From NCBI RefSeq assembly GCF_002743255.1, contig NZ_PDYY01000001.1, positions 419,248-483,247 on the forward strand: 64,000 nucleotides of DNA, written 5' to 3'. The position numbers and the translations under genes are program-made. Shown here piece after piece: positions 44,917-53,064 of this stretch; the stretch's first letter is position 1; each line of letters starts with the position of its first letter. The DNA comes from Sporosarcina sp. P2 (lineage in GTDB: Bacteria > Bacillota > Bacilli > Bacillales_A > Planococcaceae). The notes below the pieces were generated by a model. It saw only the letters and a list, made by a program, of their open reading frames with translations, did no database searches and had not been told where the DNA came from.

Positions 44917-44947
44917 GTGTTAACTAAGTTCGGAACCATGTTAACAT
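44917..44947. promoter_or_regulatory. BirA operator between bioD and bioY
   Basis: GTGTTAAC (44917-44924) and GTTAACAT (44940-44947) are inverted with a 15-bp spacer, matching the Gram-positive BirA site (GTTAAC-N15-GTTAAC). It lies between divergent bioD and bioY and should let biotin-BirA repress both synthesis and uptake. Confidence 0.88.
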
Positions 44948-44988
44948 ATATTTGTAGAGACAACAATAGAAAGTAGGAGGATCAGAAA

Positions 44989-45555
44989 ATGAAACCAAAG
45001 GAAATTGTGTTTTGCGCATTATTTGCAGCATTGATGGGGGTGGGAGCGAACATTGCACCACTGTTGACGATTGGAGGTGTGCCAGTCACACTTCAATTAC
45101 TATTTGCTATTTTGGCAGGGGGATTACTAGGCAGCCGATTGGGCGCCTGGTCTATGTTTGCTTATTTATTTATTGGGTTGGCAGGCGCGCCGATATTTGC
45201 GCAATTTAAGGGAGGCCTCGGCATTTTCCTCAGCCCGACGTTCGGTTACATTATTTCTTTCATCTTTGTAGCGTATATCGTAGGCAAATTCTTCGAGCGT
45301 AAACCGTCGTGGATCAGTTACGCGTGGGCAGGTTTTCTTGCGATAGCGGGTAATTACATAATCGGCACAAATTATATGTATTTTGCCTATGTATACTGGG
45401 TAGAAGCGCCTGCAGGCTTCAGTTATGTACTAGCATGGTCTTGGATGGTTGCTTATTTACCACTGGATATCGGCGTGACAATTCTGTCTATCATATTGAT
45501 TCCAAGACTTCAGAAAGCTATCAAATACCAGCCCCAAGCCAAGCGTTTAGCATAA
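44989..45555 (+). CDS. bioY: Biotin transporter BioY (substrate-specific S component)
   Basis: Membrane S component of 188 residues with about six helices. Family segments: GGVPVTLQLLFAILAGGLLGSRLGAWSMFAYLFIGLAGAPIFAQFKGG (about 30-78) and PTFGYIISF. It imports biotin alone or with ECF energising proteins, which are not in the window. AGGAGGATCAG precedes ATG 44989. It shares the BirA operator with bioD. Confidence 0.94.
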   Translation: MKPKEIVFCALFAALMGVGANIAPLLTIGGVPVTLQLLFAILAGGLLGSRLGAWSMFAYLFIGLAGAPIFAQFKGGLGIFLSPTFGYIISFIFVAYIVGKFFERKPSWISYAWAGFLAIAGNYIIGTNYMYFAYVYWVEAPAGFSYVLAWSWMVAYLPLDIGVTILSIILIPRLQKAIKYQPQAKRLA

Positions 45556-45607
45556 AAAATATACCTGTGTAAGAACGATTGAACAGTTCTCACGCAGGTA
45601 TATTTTT
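45554..45607. terminator. Bidirectional terminator between bioY and SDR gene
   Basis: AAATATACCTGTGTAAGAAC pairs with GTTCTCACGCAGGTATATTT, with A- and T-runs on both sides, between converging genes. Confidence 0.8.
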
Positions 45608-45610
45608 ACA

Positions 45611-46354
45611 TTACACCATCAAAAATCCACCGCTCACACTAATGCACTCACCATTCACAAAACTCGAGTCATCTGAAGACAAGAACGCTACAACCGAAGC
45701 TACTTCCGCGGGGTCACCCATACGACCAGCAGGCGTTAACATCGTCGCCATTTTCTTCACGTCTTGTGGCAAATCCTTCGTCATATCCGTATTAATCTGA
45801 CCTGGCGCAACCGCATTCACCGTAATCTGCCTCCCACCGTTTTCTTTAGCTAATGTTCTCGTCAATCCAAGCACACCGGCTTTCGACGCGCTGTAATTTG
45901 CCTGACCCATATTGCCCCAGCTGGAAGAAGAAGAGACATTAACAATCTTGCCGTATTGTTGCTTTCGCATTTGTGGAATGACTGCTTGGCACGTATAGAA
46001 CATACTGTTGAGATTGACGTCCATGACCGAATGCCACTGCTCGGGCGTCATTTTGTGGAAGAACGAATCTCTCGTTATACCTGCGTTGTTAATCAATATA
46101 TCAATCTTGCCGAACTTCCCGTAAATAGTAGAGAACGTTTTCGTCACATCTTCCGGATCGGCCACGTTGCACTTCATTGCGAAAACCTTTTCACCTGAAG
46201 CATCTAATGCAGAAGCTGTTGTTTTCAACTGTTCAAAGTTTACGTCTAAAATTATCACCGAAGCACCATCGCGAAGTAAACGCTCCGCTATCTTCTCTCC
46301 GATTCCTTGTGCTGCGCCCGTTACGACAGCAATTTTATCCACAAATTTTCCCAT
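45611..46354 (-). CDS. Short-chain dehydrogenase/reductase, FabG-like
   Basis: NAD(P)H-dependent oxidoreductase of 247 residues. Motifs: cofactor GAAQGIGEKIA, NNAG near residue 88, catalytic Ser in VNVSSSSSWG and YSASKAG near residue 155, and the C-terminal GGFLMV end. It resembles 3-oxoacyl-ACP or acetoacetyl-CoA reductases, but stands alone and not with fab genes, so the substrate is open. GAGGAG lies 8 bases before the ATG at 46354; the GTG at 46363 is less likely. Confidence 0.88.
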   Translation of the reverse strand: MGKFVDKIAVVTGAAQGIGEKIAERLLRDGASVIILDVNFEQLKTTASALDASGEKVFAMKCNVADPEDVTKTFSTIYGKFGKIDILINNAGITRDSFFHKMTPEQWHSVMDVNLNSMFYTCQAVIPQMRKQQYGKIVNVSSSSSWGNMGQANYSASKAGVLGLTRTLAKENGGRQITVNAVAPGQINTDMTKDLPQDVKKMATMLTPAGRMGDPAEVASVVAFLSSDDSSFVNGECISVSGGFLMV

Positions 46355-46570
46355 CACCCACACTCCTCATCACTTTTATAGAATAGTTAGATAATTTTAT
46401 CATAAATGAATGATGATTCATATAGGGAAGTAGTAGCTTTGTGATGGAGTGGTAAATAGACGATTCCGTCATCCACCAATTCAATCACGTGAAATAATTC
46501 ACTCTATCCTTTACTATTAAAAACAGTACGGCATAAAACACGCAACTAAACGAAAGGCGGAGATATACAA

Positions 46571-47002
46571 ATGAATGCTTACGATGAGTACATGCGCGGG
46601 ATTGTTACACCGATGCGCGAAGAACTAACAACTGTTGGGTTTACGGAACTCACAACGGCTGAAGAAGTCGATAATACGCTAAAAGACTTGGAAGGCTCAG
46701 CCGTTATTGTGATCAACTCTGTGTGTGGCTGTGCAGCAGGTTTGGCACGCCCCGCAGTACGCGAGGCAATAGAAGAAGTAAAACCGGATCACTTGTTTAC
46801 AGTATTTGCTGGACAAGATAAGGAAGCGACAGAAACTTTCCGTTCGTACTTCCCGGAAATTCCACCAAGCTCGCCGTCCATTGCGATTTGGAATGAAGGT
46901 AAAGTTGTATACTTTATTCCACGTGAACAAATCGAGAATTTCCAAAAAGATCAAATTAAAGATCATCTAGTCGACGTCTTAACTCAAGTAGTCGCTCAGT
47001 GA
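46571..47002 (+). CDS. Bacilliredoxin, BrxA/BrxB (YphP/YqiW) family
   Basis: Thioredoxin-fold protein of 143 residues that removes bacillithiol from protein thiols. The active site CGC in VINSVCGCAAGLARPA near residue 54 and PPSSPSIAIW near residue 97 identify the family. Assignment to BrxA or BrxB is not possible from sequence alone. AAAGGCGGAG precedes the ATG. Its end overlaps the methyltransferase start. Confidence 0.93.
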   Translation: MNAYDEYMRGIVTPMREELTTVGFTELTTAEEVDNTLKDLEGSAVIVINSVCGCAAGLARPAVREAIEEVKPDHLFTVFAGQDKEATETFRSYFPEIPPSSPSIAIWNEGKVVYFIPREQIENFQKDQIKDHLVDVLTQVVAQ

Positions 47003-47778
47003 ACGTGATTATTACGACAGCAGGACGACCTGATGAACATTCCGCTACACTGGTGCAGCAAGCAGCGGACGCGTTACAGGCGCCTGTCGTCGAACGAAAA
47101 AAGCGGTCCATTCCTACACTGCAGAACATCTATCAAGCAGATGTTCTAGTGGCGGGGAAGGACCGCTATTCGTTTTACCCAAAAGGCAGCGACGAGCCGT
47201 TCTTCTTTCATCCGAACTCTGCGACTTATCGCTTGAAACGCATACTAAAAGGCGAAATAGATCCACTTGTGGCAGCAGCCGATCTACAGCCAGGAGACTC
47301 ATTCCTCGACTGCACACTGGGACTCGGGTCCGACGCGATCATCGCATCCAGCACTGTGGGAGAAAAAGGAATAGTTGAAGGAATCGAAGGGGACCCAATC
47401 GTCGCGTTTATCACAAATATTGGTTTACACAACTTCCCCATCGACTTTCCATTACTACAAGACGCGATGAGTCAGATTCAAGTAATTCACTCGGAAGCTA
47501 TAGATTTCCTGAAAACCTGCGAAACGAACTCACGCGACGTCGTATTCCTTGACCCGATGTTCACGACACCGATCGAAGAGTCCTCAAACTTTGAAGCGTT
47601 ACGTGCAATCGGTGTAACTGATACCGTCTCGGAACAATGGGTAGAAGAAGCTTTGCGCGTATGCAGACGCCGAGTCGTTTTGAAAGACCATTATCAGTCT
47701 CCGCTGTTTGAACGCTTTGGCTTCATTCAGCAAATTCGCCCGTATACGAAAGTCCATTATGGCGTGCTTGAGAAATAA
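46999..47778 (+). CDS. Class I SAM-dependent methyltransferase (YpiP-like)
   Basis: Predicted methyltransferase of 259 residues, starting at GTG 46999, which overlaps the bacilliredoxin stop. SAM-binding motif FLDCTLGLGSDAIIAS near residue 97, acidic loop VEGIEGDP, and DVVFLDPMF near residue 180 (motif IV with DPMF). This pattern fits the RsmJ/DUF548-like YpiP group, possibly an RNA methyltransferase; the substrate is unproven. No separate ribosome site, so translation is coupled. Confidence 0.85.
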   Translation: MNVIITTAGRPDEHSATLVQQAADALQAPVVERKKRSIPTLQNIYQADVLVAGKDRYSFYPKGSDEPFFFHPNSATYRLKRILKGEIDPLVAAADLQPGDSFLDCTLGLGSDAIIASSTVGEKGIVEGIEGDPIVAFITNIGLHNFPIDFPLLQDAMSQIQVIHSEAIDFLKTCETNSRDVVFLDPMFTTPIEESSNFEALRAIGVTDTVSEQWVEEALRVCRRRVVLKDHYQSPLFERFGFIQQIRPYTKVHYGVLEK

Positions 47779-47788
47779 AATGGGCTTT

Positions 47789-47935
47789 GGCGCGGTTAGG
47801 AGGTGGAATGGCGCGGTGTTCTGTTGGAATAGCGCGGTTATCTGCTACTTTGGCGCGGTATTTCTGACTTTTAGCGCGGTCCCACGTCCGAATAGCGCGA
47901 TTCTACCTCTTTTTAGCGCGGTCACTTCATTTTTA
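47789..47935. repeat. Seven GC-rich octamers phased at 21 bp
   Basis: GGCGCGGT or AGCGCGGT occurs at 47789, 47810, 47831, 47852, 47873, 47894 (AGCGCGAT) and 47915, each exactly 21 bp apart with variable AT-richer spacers. It begins just after the methyltransferase stop codon. A related array lies at 63799-63890. Confidence 0.85.
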
Positions 47936-47954
47936 GACTTGGCAACTTCCATAG

Positions 47955-47996
47955 AAAAAAGACTGTATGGCTTTATTCAAAGCCATACAGTCTTTT
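47955..47996. terminator. Terminator after the methyltransferase gene and repeat array
   Basis: AAAGACTGTATGGCTTT and AAAGCCATACAGTCTTT flank a four-base loop with A- and T-runs. Confidence 0.8.
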
Positions 47997-48017
47997 ATGT
48001 TTTTACATAACGCCAGC

Positions 48018-48051
48018 CGCATCGAAAAGGTGAAAGTGCGCACCTTTTCGA
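48018..48051 (-). terminator. Hairpin, possible terminator of the small hydrophobic ORF
   Basis: ATCGAAAAGGTG and CACCTTTTCGAT form a 12-bp stem. The minus-strand small ORF ends 50 bp upstream of it. There is no clean T-run, so termination is uncertain. The adjoining sequence (CTTCCAGTGCCTGTCG) resembles intergenic repeats common in Bacillales. Confidence 0.4.
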
Positions 48052-48100
48052 TACGTCTTCCAGTGCCTGTCGAGGCTAGACGGCGTTCTTCGCTTTTGGA

Positions 48101-48178
48101 TTAGTGCGTGAAATTAAGGGAGCTCAAGTACAAAGTCAATACAAGCATACCAATACCTAATAGTAAGTTAACATCCAT
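48101..48178 (-). CDS. Small hydrophobic protein of 25 residues
   Basis: On the minus strand AAAGGAGG lies 8 bases before an ATG at 48178; the frame begins MDVNLLLGIGMLVL and forms a single membrane helix ending at TAA 48101. The ribosome site is strong for an otherwise gene-free 360-bp region and the product is purely a membrane span with a short polar tail. I do not recognise the family; it could be a small membrane protein or a type I toxin-like peptide. Confidence 0.55.
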   Translation of the reverse strand: MDVNLLLGIGMLVLTLYLSSLNFTH

Positions 48179-48368
48179 TGTTGCGACCTCCTTTATATGT
48201 AGCGCGTTGATTGACATCCGCTTAACTTGCAATCAAAGAACATTTTGTGAAAATGATGATTGAAGTTTGACTTTATTGTACAATGAAATAGTGAAAGATG
48301 AAACCTTTTGTGACGCTTTTCGTATGAGTTATGTAGATGTATGACGGAATGTTGAAGGAGTGATGAAA

Positions 48369-48956
48369 ATGAAGCAATGGTTACAGCGGCTGATGATCGC
48401 ATCTGTCGCCGTGTTGACACTGGGCGTCATTACACCCAATCATGAAATTTGGACAAACTTTCAAGACAAGCATGAACCGAATGAATCGGGTACCCGCGCA
48501 GAAGGTATGGAGTATTCCCTTGAACTGCATAACACAAGAAATGACTTACTGACACTCGATAGTTACACTGAAGAACAGCAATTGGTCGCACACGCACGTC
48601 TATTAACGTATGAAAAGTTTGGACAGCGTATCGGCCCCGTTATCCAGAATGAATTCGATAACGAGATTTTCCCACGAATTGAAGCAGTAATCCAAACGAC
48701 CGTACATAATGCAGCAGATCGTCGTCTTGCCATAACCGAGCAGCCCTCAGGGGATTATGCGGAAAAGATTTTCCATGTTTACGACAAGACGGCGAATCAA
48801 GATCTTATTAAATTCCACGTGCGGACAGAAAAGCGACCGGGTGACGGCTACTTTTATAATTTCCACTACCATACAGCGGATGATGGATTTGTCGCACATC
48901 ACTCAGTCGGTGATATTTACTGGTCTAAAAATACACCGCCTAAATGGCTTTCGTAA
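48369..48956 (+). CDS. ypjP: YpjP-family protein
   Basis: Protein of 195 residues with an N-terminal signal or anchor helix (about residues 8-25) and a probable extracytoplasmic domain. I assign it to YpjP from the conserved C-terminus (FHYHTADDGFVAHHSVGDIYWSKNTPPKWLS) and its neighbourhood, since ypjP lies beside thymidylate synthase and DHFR genes in Bacillus. The function is unknown. GGAG at 48357-48360 fits ATG 48369 better than GTG 48360 or ATG 48363. Here it is separated from thyA by about 4.9 kb of accessory DNA carrying two more copies of its 3' end. Confidence 0.82.
   Translation: MKQWLQRLMIASVAVLTLGVITPNHEIWTNFQDKHEPNESGTRAEGMEYSLELHNTRNDLLTLDSYTEEQQLVAHARLLTYEKFGQRIGPVIQNEFDNEIFPRIEAVIQTTVHNAADRRLAITEQPSGDYAEKIFHVYDKTANQDLIKFHVRTEKRPGDGYFYNFHYHTADDGFVAHHSVGDIYWSKNTPPKWLS
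48927..48950 (+). repeat. ypjP tail repeat, copy 1
   Basis: The ypjP 3' end contains ACACCGCCTAAATGGCT (48933-48949). Closely similar 24-base segments recur at 52545-52568 (21 of 24 identical) and 53811-53834. Confidence 0.65.
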
Positions 48957-48994
48957 AGACATTGAAGTTTTTTCGAGAGAAAACTGAATTGAAT

Positions 48995-49044
48995 AAAAAC
49001 CGTGCGAACCCGAATTTGTGTAATTTGGCTTCGCACGGTTTTTT
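48995..49044 (+). terminator. Terminator of ypjP
   Basis: AAAAACCGTGCGAA and TTCGCACGGTTTTTT form a strong hairpin with T-run, 38 bp after the stop codon. Confidence 0.8.
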
Positions 49045-50274
49045 GTTTCGTTTTTATAAATTGTGTGCAGTAAGTTTGTAGAAGGTTGTGTAGTTCTAGA
49101 AGTCGATGCTTATTTGTGATTAATAAATACGTCAAAGCTAGTATTTTTATACAGGAATTTCTAAACCATTATCTAAATCATTAATATTCCTCAGCATTCA
49201 AAACGTAAGGCCAACTCTAAACTAAAATCAGGGAAATAAGTTTCAAGATTTACCGCTGACGGATCTCCGTGTTCGATGAAAGTCGCCTGCACGGTAAAGG
49301 TCCTATCGAAAGCCGAGACATAGAGAAGGTATGAGACGGGAATAGCGTGAACAACAGTATTAGTATTACCAATGCACAGTACGATATTAATAATAAGCTT
49401 ATTACTCTGACAAGCACTAATTTTGATGTGCTAGGGAATAATAGAGGCATCAATAATCTGAATCATGGGTTATGGTATGTGGGGTGCTCTATTTTTTTGG
49501 AAATTAAACTTAGAGCCGTAAGGACTCAGGGATATGAATTCGATTCAGTTAATAGATAATTTACAATTAGTGAATGAAAGTTCTCTTATTGAGCACTTAA
49601 CTAGCTAAATATAATCGTGAAATCCATCATTTACGCCAACGCTGCCTGCGCCCAAAAACCTTGGAATTGTCTAAGTTTGAACCGTGGCAGCGGAAACTTT
49701 CGACGAAAAAACGTCTTTTTCACTCGTAGTCAAAAGTTTTATTAGGGGATGAGTTTATGGATGATCCTGTTTAATCGAGTGGATATGTAGTTTGTCTTTG
49801 GAATTATTTTTGCGTATTTTGAATGAATATATTAAGAAGGGAGAAATAGGGCATTTTTTTCGCATATAAATACCCTGCAAGTAACAGATCTTCAGATGAT
49901 TAAGAATTGATTTAGCAGTGATCAACAACAGCTGCAACCCATTCGTATATTCCATAAAACATAAAGCGCAATTACAAGAAACTCTCGTAATGATTTCTGT
50001 AATCGTGTTTTTGTGGGTCTAGAATTCCTCAAATTGTCATTTTTATGATACAAACAAGTTCCGATTAATTTTTTTTGTTTAACATACAAAAGAGATTGAT
50101 TGTTGATATAATAGAACTATGAACTAATTACCTATTAATTATTCGTACAAGTTCAATTAAAAGTATTAGATTACCAAGAGATTTCAAATTCTATTTGAAG
50201 CTTATACTTTTTACTAAAATGGACAAAGTTCTAGAATGTAGCCCATTGTCTTTCGAACAAATCAAAGGCATTTT
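49045..50274. other. Decayed accessory DNA
   Basis: No intact gene. Bases 49257-49320 include a GTGTTCGATGAAAGTCGCC...CACGG hairpin reminiscent of the structured part of group II introns. A GTG-initiated 70-codon frame at 49347-49559 begins with an Asn-rich pattern (NNSISITNAQYDINNKLITL) like repeats of surface proteins, but has no ribosome site and is probably a fragment. From 49560 to 50270 I see only AT-rich sequence with stops. Confidence 0.35.
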
Positions 50275-50451
50275 ATTACGACAGCGAAGTTTTCAAAAGG
50301 AGCTAGAGAATACACAGAATCCATTGATAAAAGAGTCATATTAATTGATGGACAGCAATTGACCGACGTCATGTTTAAGTACAATGTTGGTGTATCTGAA
50401 GAAAAAGTTTTAATTATTAAGAGAATCGATTTGGACTTTTTTAAGGAATAA
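50275..50451 (+). pseudogene. Mrr-type restriction endonuclease, C-terminal remnant
   Basis: The frame ending at TAA 50449-50451 reads FITTAKFSKGAREYTESIDK, then RVILIDGQQLTDVMFKYNVGVS and KRIDLDFFKE. This is the characteristic end of the Mrr restriction endonuclease catalytic domain (FxTTxxFSxGA, then the LIDGxxL and NVGVS segments). There is no start codon and the upstream nuclease core with its catalytic QxK motif is missing or frameshifted. A dead gene fragment that marks the region as a former defence locus. Confidence 0.75.
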
Positions 50452-50499
50452 ATTATAGATAAAAATACTTGTAATAATCCACTAGAGAGGAATGAGAGT

Positions 50500-52311
50500 A
50501 TGGCAATTGTTTATGGTCGAGAACTTTTGGAGGAAGGGTTGGAAGTTGCAGATGGGCAATATAAAATTGGATTAAAGGGAGAATTAAAAGTTCTAAACAG
50601 TTTAGAAAAAGTCCTATCTTCAAATGCTGTTCTAGTTGCTAAACCGAATATTGGGGAATACGAACCTGATCTTCTGATTCTTCAACCTAATTTGAATTTC
50701 ATACTAGCAGAGGTGAAAAACACATCACTTTCTTCTATTAAAGCGATTCAGTCGAACGGTTTGATTGAATGTCATACATATCAGATGAATCCTACAGAGC
50801 AAGTAAAGTACCACCGAGATCAACTACAACATTTTGTGTATGCGGTGACCAAAAAGGATGTTTACCGGAACATTGGGCACTGTGTAGTGTTTCCTTCGAT
50901 TTCTCGTAGTGAGTTTCAGAAAAAATTTCAATCTACGTTTACTCATTGGAAGAATTCAGATGTCAATATCTTCTTCAAATATCATCTATTTCAGGAAGAT
51001 CTTTGGGAATTTTCAAAATGGGAAGGGTGTTTTAAATTTAAACCTGAAGTTTTCGCATTAAATGAATTTGATATCTTTTCACTATTGAACAAAATGAAAC
51101 CTAGGAAACATTCCAAGTTTTCTTTGAATATATTGAACGCTGAAGCTATTCGTACATTGGTTCCTCTGCGCCCAGTCTTTAGCAGAATGGAAGAAGTAGA
51201 TGTAGATGAAACCAATTTTATCAGGGAAACTATTCAATCTCTGGTGCATAACGCCATGATAACTTCGGAGAACGCCATTTCTGTAACAGAGGGATTGCTG
51301 AGCTTAAAGAATTTAAGAATGGAATTATCTCACGAACTGACTCCTTATGTAAACAAAGCAAATGAATTGACCCAGATGGAGAATAAACTTATAACGGAAG
51401 GCCGCGTAATAACCGAATCATTTAAAATGGAAGTCGAGAAAGAGCTGAAATCCTTCTTCGATAAGCAGACACGTAGCATGCAAAGTGAAATTGAAATCGG
51501 TACGAAATGGCATTCAACCTTAACGGATTCAACAAAAAAAGCATCAGGCTTGGTGCTTAAAGGGACAAAGCATTTACTATCTATGAATGAACACACAAAA
51601 TCTGCGGCGAATCGCCTTTCATCCATTGATTCACGTACGTTGATTGAACACCTACTGGAAAACTTCCTTTCTTCAGCTGCTATCAGTACAAAGACTGGAC
51701 TAGTGATAAAAAGTGCAAGTAAGAAATATGAGGACAAATGGAAAGAAATTATTGATGAATACAGTTACTATGTGACTCAATTGGCAAGTGAAAAATCAAA
51801 CACTGTTACACGTAAGCAGCTAAACAACAAACATTCAATAGGAACATCTGAACAAGTACTTGGTTTGACGCTAGGGTCCGCTGTAATTGGAACGGTGGGA
51901 TTAGCAGCCGGTTGGCATACACTAACTTATGCGGCACTCAATGTTTTCCCTCCGATTGCATTCTTCGCGGCTATTGCAACTGTCACAACGGGGATTGTAA
52001 CTAAAAATCACGTGATTGAAACAAGAAAACAAGAAGTGAAAAACGCTGCAGACACTATTTATAGTCATGTCATGAAAGAATTGAATCCACCGCGCACCGT
52101 AAGCAGAAAGAATGCGCTCTTTACACAGGTAGACGAAACGAGCAATCTTTATACACTACAAGCTGTGAAACAGGGAACAGAGCAATTGCTGGGAAATTTG
52201 TCGTTAGATCACTATCGAGACCTAATTCACGGATTCCAACAGTTTGACCAATTGCTGCAGGAGGCTCTTGTCGACTTGGAATGTCAATTGCAGGTGAAAG
52301 AGACTGTGTAA
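50500..52311 (+). CDS. NERD-like nuclease domain protein with coiled coil and membrane hairpin
   Basis: Unusual 603-residue protein. Residues 20-160 fit the NERD nuclease-related domain: GLKGE (E28), EPDLLI (D57), AEVKN (E71, K73), and NPTEQVKYHRDQLQHFVYA. Residues about 200-420 are long charged helices, probably coiled coil. Residues about 450-500 form two hydrophobic helices (VLGLTLGSAVIGTVGLAAGW; PPIAFFAAIATVTTGIVT), like the membrane hairpin of bacterial dynamin-like or stress proteins, followed by more helices. No GTPase or helicase motif is seen. GAGAGGAATGAG precedes ATG 50500. Its island position next to an Mrr remnant suggests a defence role; this is inference. Confidence 0.72.
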   Translation: MAIVYGRELLEEGLEVADGQYKIGLKGELKVLNSLEKVLSSNAVLVAKPNIGEYEPDLLILQPNLNFILAEVKNTSLSSIKAIQSNGLIECHTYQMNPTEQVKYHRDQLQHFVYAVTKKDVYRNIGHCVVFPSISRSEFQKKFQSTFTHWKNSDVNIFFKYHLFQEDLWEFSKWEGCFKFKPEVFALNEFDIFSLLNKMKPRKHSKFSLNILNAEAIRTLVPLRPVFSRMEEVDVDETNFIRETIQSLVHNAMITSENAISVTEGLLSLKNLRMELSHELTPYVNKANELTQMENKLITEGRVITESFKMEVEKELKSFFDKQTRSMQSEIEIGTKWHSTLTDSTKKASGLVLKGTKHLLSMNEHTKSAANRLSSIDSRTLIEHLLENFLSSAAISTKTGLVIKSASKKYEDKWKEIIDEYSYYVTQLASEKSNTVTRKQLNNKHSIGTSEQVLGLTLGSAVIGTVGLAAGWHTLTYAALNVFPPIAFFAAIATVTTGIVTKNHVIETRKQEVKNAADTIYSHVMKELNPPRTVSRKNALFTQVDETSNLYTLQAVKQGTEQLLGNLSLDHYRDLIHGFQQFDQLLQEALVDLECQLQVKETV

Positions 52312-52749
52312 TTGTACTTGAGCGATAAAGCAGTCGATTAAGTGTGAAGAATAGATGATTCAAAGCGGGTACCAGATCCACATAAAAATCCAAAGCAATT
52401 CAGAATTGTACTAGTAACCGGTGCCTTTGATTATTTAAAAAGGGAACAATTTGTAAGACAAGCACAAGACTTGAAAAAGTACCTGTGTGAAAAGTAATAG
52501 TGAACATTCAAACAAACATGAAAGCTTGATACACAGGTACTCTAAAAAACACACCGCCGAAATGGCTAACCTAAAATTTATTGAGCACTCGTCATGATGA
52601 CGGGTGTTTTTTTATCCTATACACGTTGATGTGACCGTGATGGTACACGCTGATGAGATAAACAAAAATAACAGGTTGAATGGGTTTGCGGTCTCAACTT
52701 CTTAGCTTGATTAAGAAAAGCGAAAAAAGAGGTCTATTTTTGACCCCCT
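52312..52749. other. Intergenic region with decayed palindrome and hairpins
   Basis: Contains a degenerate copy of the 16918 palindrome (about 52366-52435), a hairpin AGTACCTGTGT...ACACAGGTACT (52478-52541), and a weak terminator ending in a T-run near 52613. No gene is seen. Confidence 0.5.
52545..52574 (+). repeat. ypjP tail repeat, copy 2
   Basis: Bases 52548-52574 translate as NTPPKWLT followed by TAA, nearly identical to the ypjP C-terminus NTPPKWLS. There is no ypjP coding sequence before it except a possible Tyr-Ser-Lys in a shifted frame, so it is a detached gene end. Confidence 0.65.
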
Positions 52750-53043
52750 TTAAGCATCTTTCCATTCACCATTCCTTTTCTCCATTTTTTTAATTTGTTT
52801 ACTTAATTGATCAATTTGCTTTTGCATTTTCTCCATTTCTTCAGATCGCTGGTCTTCTGTATCTTGTTGGTTTGCTTTTTCCTGGTTTGCTTTTTCTAGT
52901 TCTTGAAGTACAATACCTGCGGCGATGGTCGAAATAGCATCCCCCAATGTAGCAAGTGCGGTCCCGAACAATGCAAGCTTGGCGGCAAATACTTCAGGAG
53001 AGTCTGTATTTTGCCCAAACTGTTGGTTGTTGGAGTTGCTCAT
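52750..53043 (-). CDS. Small coiled-coil protein of unknown function
   Basis: Protein of 97 residues: an Asn/Gln-rich start (MSNSNNQQFGQNTD), a small hydrophobic helix (LALFGTALATLGDAISTIAAGIVLQ, about 22-46), then a charged coiled coil (SEEMEKMQKQIDQLSKQIKKMEKR, about 68-91). AAAGGAGGCG precedes the ATG at 53043. I do not recognise a characterised family; similar small proteins occur in spore formers. It lies 21 bp after the ferritin-like gene and is probably cotranscribed with it. Confidence 0.7.
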   Translation of the reverse strand: MSNSNNQQFGQNTDSPEVFAAKLALFGTALATLGDAISTIAAGIVLQELEKANQEKANQQDTEDQRSEEMEKMQKQIDQLSKQIKKMEKRNGEWKDA

Positions 53044-53064
53044 GAACACGCCTCCTTTCAAACA

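Noticed and set aside
47708..48010. 100-codon plus-strand ORF with heptad-like (S/G)AV repeats
   Set aside because: The repeat is better explained by the 21-bp DNA phasing; the frame overlaps the methyltransferase gene, reads through a terminator and lacks a ribosome site.
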